Position numbers and translations under genes: made by a program. DNA of 64,000 nt from Isoetes taiwanensis (lineage: Eukaryota > Streptophyta > Lycopodiopsida > Isoetales > Isoetaceae): contig JAJEKV010000047.1 of NCBI GenBank assembly GCA_021234155.1, positions 2,530,494 through 2,594,493 of the forward strand. The letters are read 5' to 3'. The notes under the pieces are model-generated. The model was not told the origin of the DNA. It saw only the letters and a program-made list of their open reading frames with translations, and did no database searches. Positions 45,652 to 57,703 of this stretch are shown here, in pieces (within the stretch, counting starts at the first letter, position 1; each line of letters opens with the position of its first letter).

Positions 45652-46134
45652 CCTATGATTTTGAGATGTCAAATACGAGTTTGCTTAAGGTTTTGATGGT
45701 ATATCGAGCCTCTATGGCTTCGCTTAAGGTTTTAGAATATGAAATACGGGGGCTCGAACCTCTACCAAAATAATTGAATGTTCTAATAAGACTACTTTAA
45801 CCAATCTAACTAGTGAGCTAACATAAATGTTTTTTATCTTAAATCAATGTTTTTTTTTGTAACAACCCATTGAATAATTTTAGGGATATGACCTATGATT
45901 TTGAGATGTCAAATACGAGTTTACTTAAAGTTTTGATGGTATATCGAGCCTCTATACGGCTGTGCTTAAAGATTTGGAATATGAAATACGGGGGCTCGAA
46001 CCTCTACCAAAATAACTAAATATCCTAATAAGACTACTTTAACCAATCTAACTAGTGAGCTAACATGAATAATTTTTATCTTAAATCATTGTTTTTTTTT
46101 TTGTAACAACCCATTGAATAATTTTAGGGATATG
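45652..46134 (-). mobile_element. Tandem pair of 240-bp tRNA-like SINE units
   Basis: Two units (45652-45891 and 45892-46134) are highly similar. Each, read on the minus strand, has TTAGCTCACTAGTTAG (A-box-like, 45801-45820 and 46043-46062) and GGTTCGAGCCCCC (45748-45760 and 45990-46002), an excellent match to the B box of tRNA promoters. The A to B distance is somewhat longer than in tRNA genes, as in many SINEs. Each unit also has an A-run on the minus strand at its start. The pair may be a tandem duplication or a dimeric SINE. Confidence 0.7.
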
Positions 46135-46479
46135 GTCTATAGTTTCAGGAATTATATCCATATCAAATCCCCCCGGAACCCCCTGTTATTTTGCTACATA
46201 TCAGTGCAGATAGTCTCGATCAGAAGGGATACAATTCTGGCTTGATAAAAATCGATTTTCGATTTTGAATAGGAATGGTTGTAAAAGCCAGGAAATGCGA
46301 ATGTAAATGTAGCCAGGAAATATAAATGAGAGAAACAACTTTTCTTGTGAATAGAATGTAGAATTATGCAGTAAGTATGGCCTCGTATGTTTGCATAGTA
46401 GCGCTGCCTTGGTGTCGATCATTCACTCTCTAAAATAAAAACGACATACCCCTTATCTATTTTTTGTAGCCCAATATAA
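46135..46479 (-). mobile_element. Repeat-family end TAGCAAAATAACA, then spacer
   Basis: At 46135-46198 the minus strand reads TAGCAAAATAACAGGGGG, then GGGGGGATTTGATATGGAT, the same arrangement as at 13790-13972. It directly abuts the tRNA-like pair and may be the head of that element. The rest up to 46479 shows nothing. Confidence 0.5.
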
Positions 46480-47528
46480 TATAACCAGATGGGCGGACTA
46501 ATGGTTGTAGCTGAGGACCCCTCCATACTTCTCGGGGTGACTATATGAAACCATGACGGGTGACACATGGGAATATAGGAAAGGATACCTAGAGGTCAGC
46601 TGCGCATGTCAACATCATCAAATATAGGACTGGCGGGCTTGACAGTAAACTATTCAGCTATTCAGCTTACGACTTCATTCCAGTAACAGGCACAAATTGG
46701 ACGACCAACGAGATGTCAGAATTAGACATATGGTAACATTTCTATGCAACGACGGTGGTAGGGGACAAAAATGGGATATACTTAAGACCTAGTACCTGAC
46801 ACCCGTACGCGAGTAAATACAGGTATAGGATTTTAAGAAGATACACATAGCAGGATGGCAGAAATACGACCGAAAGTAAGGAAGGGCGTATATATAATGG
46901 GGCAACAGGCCCACGGGTAGGGACCCACATAGGGGCAAAAGATAAAAAAGAAAATAATACGGCAAAGCGGGTAAAAGTATTATATACGACGTATTGACAT
47001 GTACGAAAGCTGGGAGGGTACGCTAACCTCCCTTAATCCAGGAGATGCAACAACCACAAAGGAGGGACGAACAAACATCAGATATATAAGGGGTCCAGGA
47101 GTAGATGGTGCAAAGTGTGGAAGGCTAAGCTATGGGACAGAGAGACGAGTGTCTCCGCCATACACCAGGACAACGTGGGAAATTAGCCCGCCGGCTGGTG
47201 CCGACTACTAAGCAACAGACACCAACTTACCCAGCCCTTAAAATGGAAACGAAAATGGAAGTGGAAAGACAGAGGTTGCCAAGTACGGGATAGTGGGAGG
47301 CAACTCCCCGACCGTACACCAGGACAGTGAGGATCCAATCCTCCGGCTGGTGCACCAAAGTCACAGGAAACCCACTGCCCAAAGGAACAAACGAAAACAA
47401 GGTAGCTCATATGATATCGGAGATCACGGGATCCAGGGAATTGAATACAAATCTAGGGGCCAGCCAACAAACGCCGAGAGTAAAGAGCGGACACAAACAT
47501 TCAATAGGCGTATCTTGGATGGGATAAT

Positions 47529-48502
47529 TTGGAATTTGAAATTCAAAAACTGAAAGGTACGGGGGGAAAACGCCCGAACGGCTACATAAGGAAACACGAT
47601 ATAGTAAGCCCGCGGAAGAGAAACAGGAAACAGGAACACATAGAAGAGAGTGAGCGGCGGGAAAGGAATTCGACGAAGCGGTATAACCACAACAACAGAA
47701 GGAAGAAGGAAGAACTCAAACAAGATCTGCAAGACTTCTTGGCACAGATGGATGTAAGGCTAGAAGCCAGGGTTCCGAGGATGGAAGCGCTCAACACACT
47801 GGCGACGCGGTGCAACAGAACAAAGAAGCGATAGGGAAAGTGGAAGAACGGGTGCAGGTGGTGGAAGATACAGAGGTGGAAATTCGGAAGAGGATGGAAG
47901 AGGTGGAGAAAGAAAAGGCGGAAATCATACAAAGGTTGGTGATATTAGAAAAGCAACAAATAGATCTAGATGCGTGGCAGAGTTTTGATAGGATTAAACC
48001 GCATATAGTGGAGTTCAAAGAACAGGAAAGGATAAAACATGATGTAAGGTTGATAGGAGTAGCTGAGAGGCCTAACGAAGACACGTTTCGTGTCACTGCA
48101 GAAATAATGGAGAACGTTTTTCAGGAACACAGGAATGTGATAGTGAAAGCAGTTCGGGCAGGAGCTTGGAGAGGGAGAGCGAGACATATAAATGTGACTA
48201 TGAGGGACCTGGCAGCCAAGGAAAGAATCATTCACGCAGGGTTCAAACTCAGGAATGGACTCAAAGTACAAGAGGCCCTAACACCCATGCAGAGACAGGG
48301 GTTACACAGAGAACTGGCGAAAGTCAGAGAACTGAGTCGGGCGGGAGTACAAGCAGGGGTAAAGAATAGGAAACTATACCTCAAAAGAGGCCGGAGAACA
48401 CACCGCAAGGATCAACAATGCAGAGAGATGGGATGGACTCACAGGACCCGAGGGGAGATGGGAACCAAGAAACGGAGGCAACGAGAGGACAGGGACAGCT
48501 GA
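47529..48502 (+). pseudogene. LINE ORF1 protein (coiled coil, RNA-binding)
   Basis: The first frame (47529-47834) has a basic N-terminus and the start of a coiled coil (ELKQDLQDFLAQMDVRLEAR). A frameshift near 47810 leads to the second frame (47810-48502), which continues the coiled coil (EIRKRMEEVEKEKAEIIQRL), then VRLIGVAERPNEDTFRV, GRARHINVTMRDLAAKERII and a basic end with VKNRKLYLKR. The order coiled coil, RRM-like domain (with a RHI(N)V strand and KERII helix) and C-terminal domain matches L1 ORF1 nucleic-acid chaperones. It is a single frameshift away from being open. Confidence 0.75.
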
Positions 48503-51500
48503 AGCAGATGAGGGAAATAACACCATCTGGGGCAATAGATCGAGAAACAAAATTTCAAGATTCTAAAACACGCATACCAAAGCTAGGATGGGGAAGCCGG
48601 AAAAGAGGTCTAAGGGACCTAGATCAGAACATAAAGCTGACAAGGGAGAGAGTGGGGGATCAGGGAGCAAAAACGAGAGGGCAGCTAAGGAAAGGACACA
48701 CGATAGAACAACAGGGAGGCAGGGGGGTGCATTAAGGAAGGAAGAAGTAACGATCTGGTACTGGAATTGTACGGGATATCCTTGGGATGATGGAGAACGC
48801 CTAAACGAAGCACGAGACCGGGATATCATATGCCCGTAGAGACATGGGAACACAAAGACAAAGAGGCTACTGGATGAACCAAAGCTACACTTTATTCACT
48901 GTTGAGAGAAAAGAACTACAAAATAGGAAGAGGAAGCCGTATTAGCCTGCTACATTAGGAATAGCAATGATCGTAGTGCATGTATTTTGGAAAATGACAT
49001 TAATAAACGATACATGCTTATAAATGTTGTGTTGCTTGATTACAGAAATCTATATTTGCTAATAGTATACTATCCGCCCCAATGTGATAAACTGGAACTA
49101 TTAGGCATGGGAGAGATTGTCATGAGACATAGGGATAAGGGAATGCTGATCATAGTAGGGGATATTAACGCAAGGACGGGACGGGAACAATCACATAAAG
49201 CAGGGGTAGACAACGAGAGTGGGCAAAGGGACACAAAATGGAAGGGGAGGAATGGCAAATGGGACACCTGTGAGATCTAAATGGAGTTGATAGCGAGAGG
49301 AGAAACACTGATAGAGGTATATACAGCGACAGATACAATTATATGCAATGGCCTAAGAAGATGGGAGGATTCAGGCGAGTTCACAAGCACAAAAAACCAT
49401 ACGGGAGCAAAGATAGTAGACTATGTGATAGCAAATGAGGAAGCAATAAAGGAAATCGGAAAGATGGAATTAGGGGAATGGCCGCTAGGAAGGAGGGAGG
49501 GACACAGACCCATATTGCTCAAGATGAATGTGGCAAGGGGAAGAACAGATGACGAGCAAGGAAGAGGCAAACAGGCCAAAATAGCAATTAAATTCAGAGA
49601 AAACAGAGTGGGAACATTCATAAAAACGGTAAAAAAGGAAATAAAAGCAAAGGAATGGGGAGAGGGAATGAAGGACAGAGGGAATGACATGAATGACATC
49701 TTGGAAGAAGCAGCTAGAGTGGCATTCGGGAGAAGAGAAAGAGGAAGGAGGGCTATAGCATTTCGAAGGTCAGTATGGTTTGACGAAGGGTGCATGGAAC
49801 AACGAAGGAAAGTCAAACAGGCAAAAGGAACTGAGGCATACCAAGAGGAACGCAGCAAATATGTGAAAATACTGAAAAGGAAGAAAGCTCAGGACCTGAA
49901 GAACCATCAATGGGGATTGGCAGAAGACCTGAAAAGGAGACCTAAGGTATTTTGGAACAATATGAAAAAAGGCTCAAAAACAAAAGCGGATACAACAGCA
50001 GGGGAGGAGGGGAGAAGAACGGAAATAGAAATAGACTGGACAAGATACCTAGAATGGCTGTACAAAACAGGAGCTGCACCAATCATGGACCCAGAAGGTA
50101 GACACAAATCCCCCTTCTCCAAGGAAGAACTGACATGGGCACTAAACAAAATGGCGAACAATAAAGCTCCGGATCTATATGGGCTAACAGCGGAGATGCT
50201 GAAATGCGTAGGAACAGAGATAATAGGGATCATAACAAAAATATTCAATGAGGTAGTACATTCGGGTCTTCCGGAAAGATGGCAGTTTAACAAAGTAATC
50301 TCGCTCCACAAAGGAGGAAACAAGGAAGAACCGAGCAATTACAGGACTATTATGGTCAGTTCAGTATTCGCGAAATGGTTCGGAAAAATGCTGGATCAAA
50401 AACTGAAAACGTGGGCAGAAGCAGGGAAGCTCAGAGCACAAGGCCAGGCAGGTTTTCGACCAGAGTATTCGACTACGGACCATTTGGTGACCCTAAGGAT
50501 AATGATAGAGCAGACAAGGGAGAGTAACAAGAAGATCATATGTTGCTTCGTGGACTTTAAAAAAGCCTTCGACACGGTGCCTAGGGATAAGCTTCTACTT
50601 AGACTAATAGGACTAAGAGCACCAGAAGGGCTAGTAGGATCAATCGCAAGGCTATACCAAAAGGTATATGCCAAAACAGATGGGGGAGGAGAAGCCATAG
50701 AATGCGACACAGGAGTAAAGCAAGGATGTCCACTATCACCCACACTGTTTGGGATATACATAGATGCCCTACAGGAGTTTGTCAAGGAAAGACGGGGAGA
50801 CAGTGAAGCACCAATGATAGGGAAAACAAAAGTCCCAATAATGCTATATGCAGATGATTTAGGTATGATGGTGACCAAAGCCAAAGGGATGCACAGAATG
50901 CTAGAGATACTAGAGGAATTTTGTGAGGAGACAGGACTGACAGTCAACCTGGGAAAAACGAAAATAGTGACCTTCGGTACAAAGATAAAGCACAGGCCAT
51001 TTAGATACAAGGGGGAGGAACTAGAAGAAGCCACAGGGTACAGATATCTGGGATACGACCAATGTTGTTAAATACTTTGCATACCATACGGGTAGCATAC
51101 GTTTTTTAAGTTTTTTTAAAGTTTTTTATTTTTGGTTTTTAAAATCTTAGAATACGTTTTTATCTCTAATATATAATTGTAATTAGGCCGATAAGGGTGC
51201 AACTTACATATGGTGTTTTCTATGCTTAGGATTATCCACGTGTAAGCACATAAACAATTTTGAAGAATGGAGATCTTTCTAGAAGCTACGCCGGAACTTC
51301 TCTCATCTTCTAGAATCATCGATTTTACAGGTCTAGAATGATCTAGATGGTTCTCTATTGATATAAAAAGGAGGGTCGCGCAAATTGAAACCTATAGCTT
51401 AGGTTGATGGCAAGTTCGGCGAAGTTGGGCGTTTGTCTGGCAGCCATACCAGATTGGTTTTTTATTTTGGCTGTATTGGAGGGCCGAACACAAGCTCCGG

Positions 51501-51714
51501 ATTTTAGTTTGGACTGGAAGTAGTTACTTTTAGGGGACGATTTGGTGGAGCATTTGTATTCTCCACTGCAGCTTTTATTTTCTGCCAGGAAGGAAATCGT
51601 TATGTTAAGATCGGCCTCGAATCAAGAGCTCCAGATGAATGTAGAACCTTCTGGATTCTTCCTTTTTTGTTATAAAAGTGGAGGATTGGGTGCAAACGGA
51701 CGGGTGGTTGCTTC

Positions 51715-53458
51715 AAGCATCGGAATACAGTAATCACGATCCTGTGATGGTGGCTCTGTGATTATGAAGATACAGACATTTTTTTTTTCATTGGAGGTAG
51801 CCTTGCCGAACCTAATTGCTGTTAGATTGTTGGTCGCATGGTTACATGCACAAAGGCGATCATGTACTATCCGTTTCATCAACACCCTGTTATACAGTGC
51901 TATTTAAGCCATGGGATGTTTTATCTGCAGTCGGCTATATCTTATCTTCTCGATTGTTGCAGTCTAGGTCAAACAATTCAGCTTCAAGTTTGTTAGAATC
52001 CAGAAGCACGGGAAACCCAAGCACAGGATTCGCCACATCTTTCTTAATCCAGTCTTTCTCCTCGATTGTTGCTGTCTAGGCCAAATAATCTAGCTTCAAG
52101 TTTGTTAGAATCTGAAGGACAGGAACCCCCTTCGTCATGTCTTTCTTAATCTAGTCTTTCTCAACCCGGTCGATTACCCGGCCCTACTTAGCAAAGATGG
52201 AGATCAAGCTTGAGCTTTGTTTTGGTGAGATTCTAAGATAAACATACAGAAAATGTCAAGGCCAATTTCGTTTCCTTCTACTCATCTGCCAAGACTGTGC
52301 ACCAGACGTCCAGGATTCTGATCATTTTGTTGAGAGGAGCAAGAAATGTTTTGTGCCCAATTTCTGGCTTAAGCTATGGCCCTCAGCTGCTCTTCTAGAA
52401 TTAGAGCTCCTTTGGATGCTGGAAAAGGGTCCTTATTGCCTTATGGCCTCTGTTTTCTTATGACAGGTAAGGATGAAATGTTCTTCAGACTCCGTCATAT
52501 CCAAATTATGCATTCTCTTTTGTCATTCAGGTTTGCTTCCTTAAACTTAACTCCTTTAATCTCAACTGCTTTTTGATCTATAACAAGCATCGGAATACAG
52601 TAATCACGATCCTGTGATGGTGGCTCTGTGATTATGAGGCTACAGACATTTTTTTTTTCATTGGAGGTAGCCTTGCCGAACCTAGTTGTTGTTAGATTGT
52701 TGGTCGCATGGTTACATGCACAAAGGCGATCATGTACTATCCTTTTTCGTCAAGACCCTGTTATACAGTGCTATTTAGGCCATGGGCTATTTTATCTGCA
52801 GTCGGCTGTATCTTATCTTCTCGATTGTTGCAGTCTATGTCAAACAATTCAGCTTGAAGTTTGTTAGAATCCAGAAGCGCGAGAAACCCAAGCACAGGAT
52901 TCGCCACATCTTTCTTAATCCAATCTTTCTCCTCGATTGTTGCAGTCTAGGCCAAATAATCTAGCTTCAAGTTTGTTAGAATCTGAAGGACAGGAACCCC
53001 CTTCGCCACCCTTCGCCATGTCTTTCTTAATCTAGTCTTTCTCAACCCAGTCAGTGCCAGCCCCTACTTAGCAGCATGGAGATCAAGCTTGAGCTTTGTT
53101 TTGATGAGATTCTAAGATAAACATACAGAAAATGTCAAGGCCAATTTCGTTTCCTTCTACTCATCTGCCAAGAATGTGCACCAGACGTCCAGGATTATGA
53201 TCATTTTGTTGAGAGGAGCAAAAAATGTTTTGTGCCCAATTTCTGGCTTAAGCTATGGCCCTCAGCTGTTCTTCTAGAATTAGAGCTCCTTTGGATGCTG
53301 GGAAAGGGTTCTTATGACCTCTGTTTTCTTATGACAGGTAAGGATGAAATGTTCTTCAGACTCCGTCATATCCAAATTATGCATTCTCTTTTGTCATTCA
53401 AGGTTTGTTTCCTTAAACTTAACTCTTTTAATCTCAACTGCTTTTTGATCTATAACAA
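51715..53458 (+). repeat. 870-bp direct tandem duplication inside the 5.4 kb element
   Basis: A unit starting AAGCATCGGAATACAGTAAT at 51715 is repeated starting at 52585, giving a period of 870 bases and high identity throughout, with small indels near 52120/52990 and 52430/53310. Within each unit there are two further related sub-segments with TCTAGCTTCAAGTTTGTTAG. Each unit contains TATGACAGGTAAGGATG, a strong 5' splice-site look-alike. No long frame spans the unit. It could be a captured gene segment that was duplicated, or a subterminal repeat. Confidence 0.85.
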
Positions 53459-55439
53459 TCTGGGGTGCTTTGAAGTGGTCCTCGAATCCATGTAAGTTTG
53501 TATTGGAACTTTGAACTGGTTCTCAAATCCACCTAAGTTTGAATTGGTGCAGAGATTTTGGCAGTGGCATTACCATATTTTAAGGAAGTGAGATAAAGGT
53601 TAAACTACTTTTGTAATATCTGCAGTGCCGTACAATGATAATTGTTGCATCGAAAATAACAGATGCATTGTGCCAATCATTATTTTCCATGCTGGTAGCG
53701 CGATTATAATAGGAAACAGATTTTGTTCGAGTTTTTATTAGAGATTGTTTATTTGAAATGGTGTCTTTTGTGAGCTCAATATCAATGCTGGGTGGTCAAA
53801 TGAGGAAAGAGATGCCATTTATTTTAAGCATGTCATGCTTGGATTTTACATTTCTTGGAAGATTTTTTGACAGCCCCTGTGCAATCTCCAGAACTTGAGG
53901 TGAGGTTCAAGTCATTAGAACCTTAATGGCTATACCTTAATAGACCAAATAATTGAGAACTGACAGCGGCATGGCAAATTCAATGATCAGTGGCATGGCA
54001 AATACATGATCTTAGCACTTAACATTTAGATAATACTATTTCTTGGTAGTAAACTATTTTACTGAGCTGATATTTAGTGCAGGTTAAGGACATTCCATGT
54101 GGAACTAAGGGTGAAAGTAATCATTGGTATTTTCTGCTTTTTGGAATGGTTCACAGTTTGTTTGCCATTTGGCTGGGAAGCTTGTGGTGGATGAATGTTA
54201 TGCTTCCGATGACCTGACACGGCTACAAAACCTGCCCGCCAAAATAACCTGGAGTGGTCATTGCATTGTCTTCCCTTTGCCTGTCCCTGATCAGTTGTGT
54301 ATACACAAAAACATGTGTTATACTCAAAATCCGGTTCTTTGTGTTATTTGAGGCTTAAAATTATTACTGGGATTGCAATGTGAAAATGACAATCTGAACG
54401 CGACAATTTCAGATGTTAAATGTTCTTAACTGGAGAATAGAAATTGGTCTCAGAACCTTCGTATAATTGTTGTATAAACTTGAGCTACACGATGAATGGA
54501 CCATTTAGTAAAGAAACCTTTTGTTCATGTATTTCACCAATTGAAAGTTCTTGGGTCAGAAAAAAGAATGTGGGTTACCACATGCTACCGAAATAATTCA
54601 ATTTTGTGGGTTACCACATGCTACCAAAACAATTCAACTTTCTGTGCGATGGACTAGCTGAAAAGGTTTTTCTAGCTGACAAATAAACGATTGGAACAAA
54701 TACATTATACAAGCTTCTTGGTGTACATTGTAAATTCACTATCAGATACATCGTCCAAGCAAAATTGACAAGCAAAATTAACAGGCTCAATTGGAGAAGC
54801 TTAGGGTTTCCTTTTTAACAAACAACTGTCTGTCATTTGAAGCGAAGATCAATCAATACTTCAAATAGAGATACAAAGGCCATTATGGATCCCTCAGGTG
54901 TAAAGTTGTACAAAGTGAGTACATGGACAAAAAAAGGCAAAAAAGCTTTATACAGGGAAACAATCCTATTGATTGGTCAACTGAGTGCAAAACTTTAATC
55001 GACAAAATAGCTAGTTTAAAATCACCATAAATTACTTCTACAATGTGTATGCATATTCGTGATCTTTGCATTTGACTCCATGCGATACAACACCAATACC
55101 TTAACGATGTTAGCATCTGCCCAATTTTTGTTGCTAGTTCATGGCTATTTCTGTTTGCTTTAATGGAGTTGAGCCATTTCTCGCCCCACTAAAAAGAACT
55201 GCTGGCGGCGGCGACAGCCGCTGCGACAAAGTCTTGTAACATTAAAAATGTTAAAAACGTTGCAAATGTTAAAAACGTAAAAAACGTAAAAAAAAAACTT
55301 TAAAAACCCCAATTGCCTCTTTGAAACAGATTAGTCCTCATTTTTTAATGCCAGCACCATATTTGGGTTCCAATCAAATCACAAAAATGTGTATTCAATT
55401 CAAAGGTTTAACTTAATAATATAACAACTAACATAAAGG

Positions 55440-55960
55440 TTTAGCTTATTATCATACTAGAGATCAGGGAAAAAATTAAGGAACTTTTATATCCAAAGTG
55501 GTGAAATAGACTTGGCTAAAGTATGCCAAAAGTTGAGGTGAAAGCTTCTATCGTTAAGCTAAACTTTTCAAATTTTGCGACCTGTACTTTCTTACATTTG
55601 GCTAAATTTTTATTAAAAAATAAAAAAATCTTCTATCATTTGACTATTTTGCACTAATTCAAGACTTAAATATTAATAGAGCATGGTAGAAACAAAGCTT
55701 ATAGACTAATTTGGCTAAAGTACGCAAAATTTTGACGTAAAAGCTTCTAAGTTTTGGCTAAACTTTCCAATTTTTGGCACTTATACTTTCTTGCAATTAG
55801 CTAAAGTGGGACAAAATGGAGGTGAGTTGTGAAATAGACTTGGCTAATATTTTCTTTTTTTTGGCCCAAAAAGGGACATACTTTAGCCGATTTTTTTCCA
55901 AATAAGGCCAAAATTTCGCCATTTGGCTAAGTTTAGCCACTAATTTTTACCCTGCTAGAG
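55440..55960. repeat. Degenerate TTGGCTAAA-bearing repeat
   Basis: The phrase ACTTGGCTAAAGTA(T/C)GC with following AAAAGCTTCTA and CTAAACTTT occurs in at least two clear copies (about 55506 and 55710) and further weak copies to 55940. It lies in the right part of the 5.4 kb element. No gene. Confidence 0.5.
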
Positions 55961-57703
55961 ATAGATAGAAGAGAAATGAAGATAGGTAAAAAAGAATTAT
56001 TTGAAGCAGCTATACCTTTGGAACGGTTTTGGTTCACTTCCTGCTTCTATTTATCACTTATGGCAGTCAGATCTTCAGAAGCAATATAGAAAAAAATGAA
56101 TCGAAATAAAATTAGTTGTAAAAGAAGAAGAATGGAAAAGTTACCTTGGTCGATTGGTTTTGGATTGGCGCAAGAACTGTTTCCTGGTTTTCATGGTGCA
56201 GTAAAAACCTTTCTTTCATTGAGCAAAAAACCAAAACCCTGGTTCTACATGCATTCCGCATGTTTCTACATGCATGCGGCCGCTCATAGTTCCAAAATCT
56301 TGTTTGCTAGACTAGAAAATCTAAATGAAAGTCATTCGAGGCATTAGTAATGGTTTTTTTTTTTACATTTTTTGATAACCCCCGATGGTTGCAAACGTTT
56401 AGAAAACGTAGGGGTTTTTTAAGAAGTACTCTATGGTTAAAAACGGGGTTTTTTAACAACACTGGATACGACACACACATGGGGGAAGAATGGTCAAAAG
56501 GAGCGGATACCGATTCCAAGCGAAGAATAGGCAATTATTACATCATGATGAATTATTGCAACAACAACAAGATCACCAATTGGGAAATCAAAGCATACCT
56601 ATTTAGCACAATAGTAGCATCAACACAGTTGTACGGATGTGAGACATGGGGACCAGGCCTGTTAGAGAAGAAATAGGAAAAACAAGAAGGCATACTGAGG
56701 CAATGGCACGGACAGGAATTTCAGGTGAAGACAGGTACATCATTAGCAACAATCTTATATGAGACGGGGGAAAAGCCAATGGAAGTGAGGGCCTGGGAAA
56801 GAACAATTAGGTACCTAATAAAGGACAATAGCTATGGGAAAGAGGACAAACTATCGTCACTAGCGATAGATGAATCAGCAAAACAGCACACAACAACAAG
56901 CAAGGGATGGTTTAACGAATTGGCGAAATGGACGGCAAGTATGGGGATGCAACTAAGCCAGATTATACAAGCGGACGGATGGGACGAAGAATGGACAGGC
57001 AGAGCAATGAGGAACTGGCTGGCACGACACACAGGGCCTAAGGCAAACTGGCTATTGGAAACCTTCAATCCAGGGGGACAGATAGGGCATATCACATACA
57101 AAAGCAGCATGTTGAATAAGAGTAACAGGGGAACACTGGCCAGATTCAGGATGGGAAGCCACGACCTCCGAATTGAGAAAGATAGATGGAGGAAAATAGA
57201 TAGAGCAGAGCGAATATGCCGAGTATGTGACTCAGGAAAAATAGAAGACGAAGAGCACATGGTAAAAGAGTGCCCGGTTTACACCGACATAAGGTCCAAA
57301 TTTAACAAGGTCAGGTGGGATCTCCCACTCCCAGCACTGATGGACAAAGAAGAGACACTCACAGATGTAGCGAAAGCTATAAAGGAAATGATAATAAGAC
57401 ACCGGGGGGTGCACAAAGAGAGAGGGCTAATAATCTGAAAAGCACGGATGAGGCGAATCAGAGAAGCCCACAAAGTACAGTTCAAAACTGTTTATAGCGA
57501 TGCATTTGTGTATGGCCAAGAAGCCAACTATAAGCACGATGCGGGTAATATAAAGAACAAGAGAATCCCGCTAGATGGCTACATAAAACCTATGCGTCTG
57601 TTTGCTGGTAGCACCCTTTGGGAGCTCGCAGGATGCTACACAAGTCCGGGGGCCTCACGGCCTGAGGGACGTTAATGTATATTCTATTCTATTCTATTCT
57701 ATT

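Larger units (their letters stand above)
51060..56463. mobile_element. 5.4 kb element with 9-bp target duplication in the LINE RT gene
   Basis: GGATACGAC occurs at 51051-51059 and 56464-56472. Removing the insert and one copy restores the LINE protein YRYLGYDTHMGEEW in frame. The ends are short inverted repeats: CAATGTTGTTAAATAC at the left and, on the minus strand, AGTGTTGTTAAAAAAC at the right. A 9-bp duplication is the hallmark of Mutator-like transposons. No transposase is seen inside, so it is non-autonomous and may carry captured sequence. Near both ends are poly(T)/poly(A) tracts (51105-51140, 55260-55300) that are loosely inverted. A possible coding patch near 54150-54290 (LAGKLVVDECYASDDLTRLQ) is unrecognised. 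Confidence 0.9.
48750..57438 (+). pseudogene. LINE ORF2: endonuclease, reverse transcriptase, Cys/His end
   Basis: All parts are in one frame outside the 5.4 kb insert. AP endonuclease motifs: IWYWNCTG (48754), LLIVYYPPQ, IIVGDINARTG, and EGHRPILL where SDH is usual. RT motifs: NNKAPDLYGLTAEMLK, QAGFRPEYSTTDHLVTLR, CCFVDFKKAFDTV, GVKQGCPLSPTLFGIYI and the catalytic MLYADDLGMM near 50840, then LTVNLGKTKIV. After the insert: QLYGCETWGPGL, a long linker, and CRVCDSGKIEDEEHMVKEC (CxxC...H...C, near 57218-57275), with the natural stop at 57436. Stops interrupt at about 48838 and 48900 in the endonuclease, at 49278-49280 (TAA) and at 56675 (TAG). The 596-codon frame 49281-51071 is the best-preserved RT in the window. 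Confidence 0.93.
46480..57703 (+). mobile_element. L1/Tx1-like LINE with (TATTC)n tail, split by a 5.4 kb element
   Basis: A purine-rich plus strand begins near 46480 and ends at a pentanucleotide tail at 57678-57703, excluding the insert at 51060-56463. Without the insert the LINE is about 5.8 kb. The 5' region (to about 47500) holds a diverged tandem repeat with TACACCAGGACA and CCGGCTGGTGC (47155-47205 and 47317-47355). ORF1 lies at 47529-48502 and ORF2 from about 48750. The tail is not poly(A), unlike animal L1 and unlike the LINE at 15030. The exact 5' end and target duplication could not be fixed; similar repeat sequence flanks both sides (near 45437 and 57707). Confidence 0.85.

Noticed and set aside
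45748-46002. Two tRNA genes in tandem
   Set aside because: A and B boxes are present but spacing and stems do not fit tRNA, and the units extend to 240 bases.
49421-51034. Long minus-strand frames opposite the LINE ORF2
   Set aside because: They mirror the purine-rich plus strand (Ser/Leu/Pro-rich antisense) and have no motifs.
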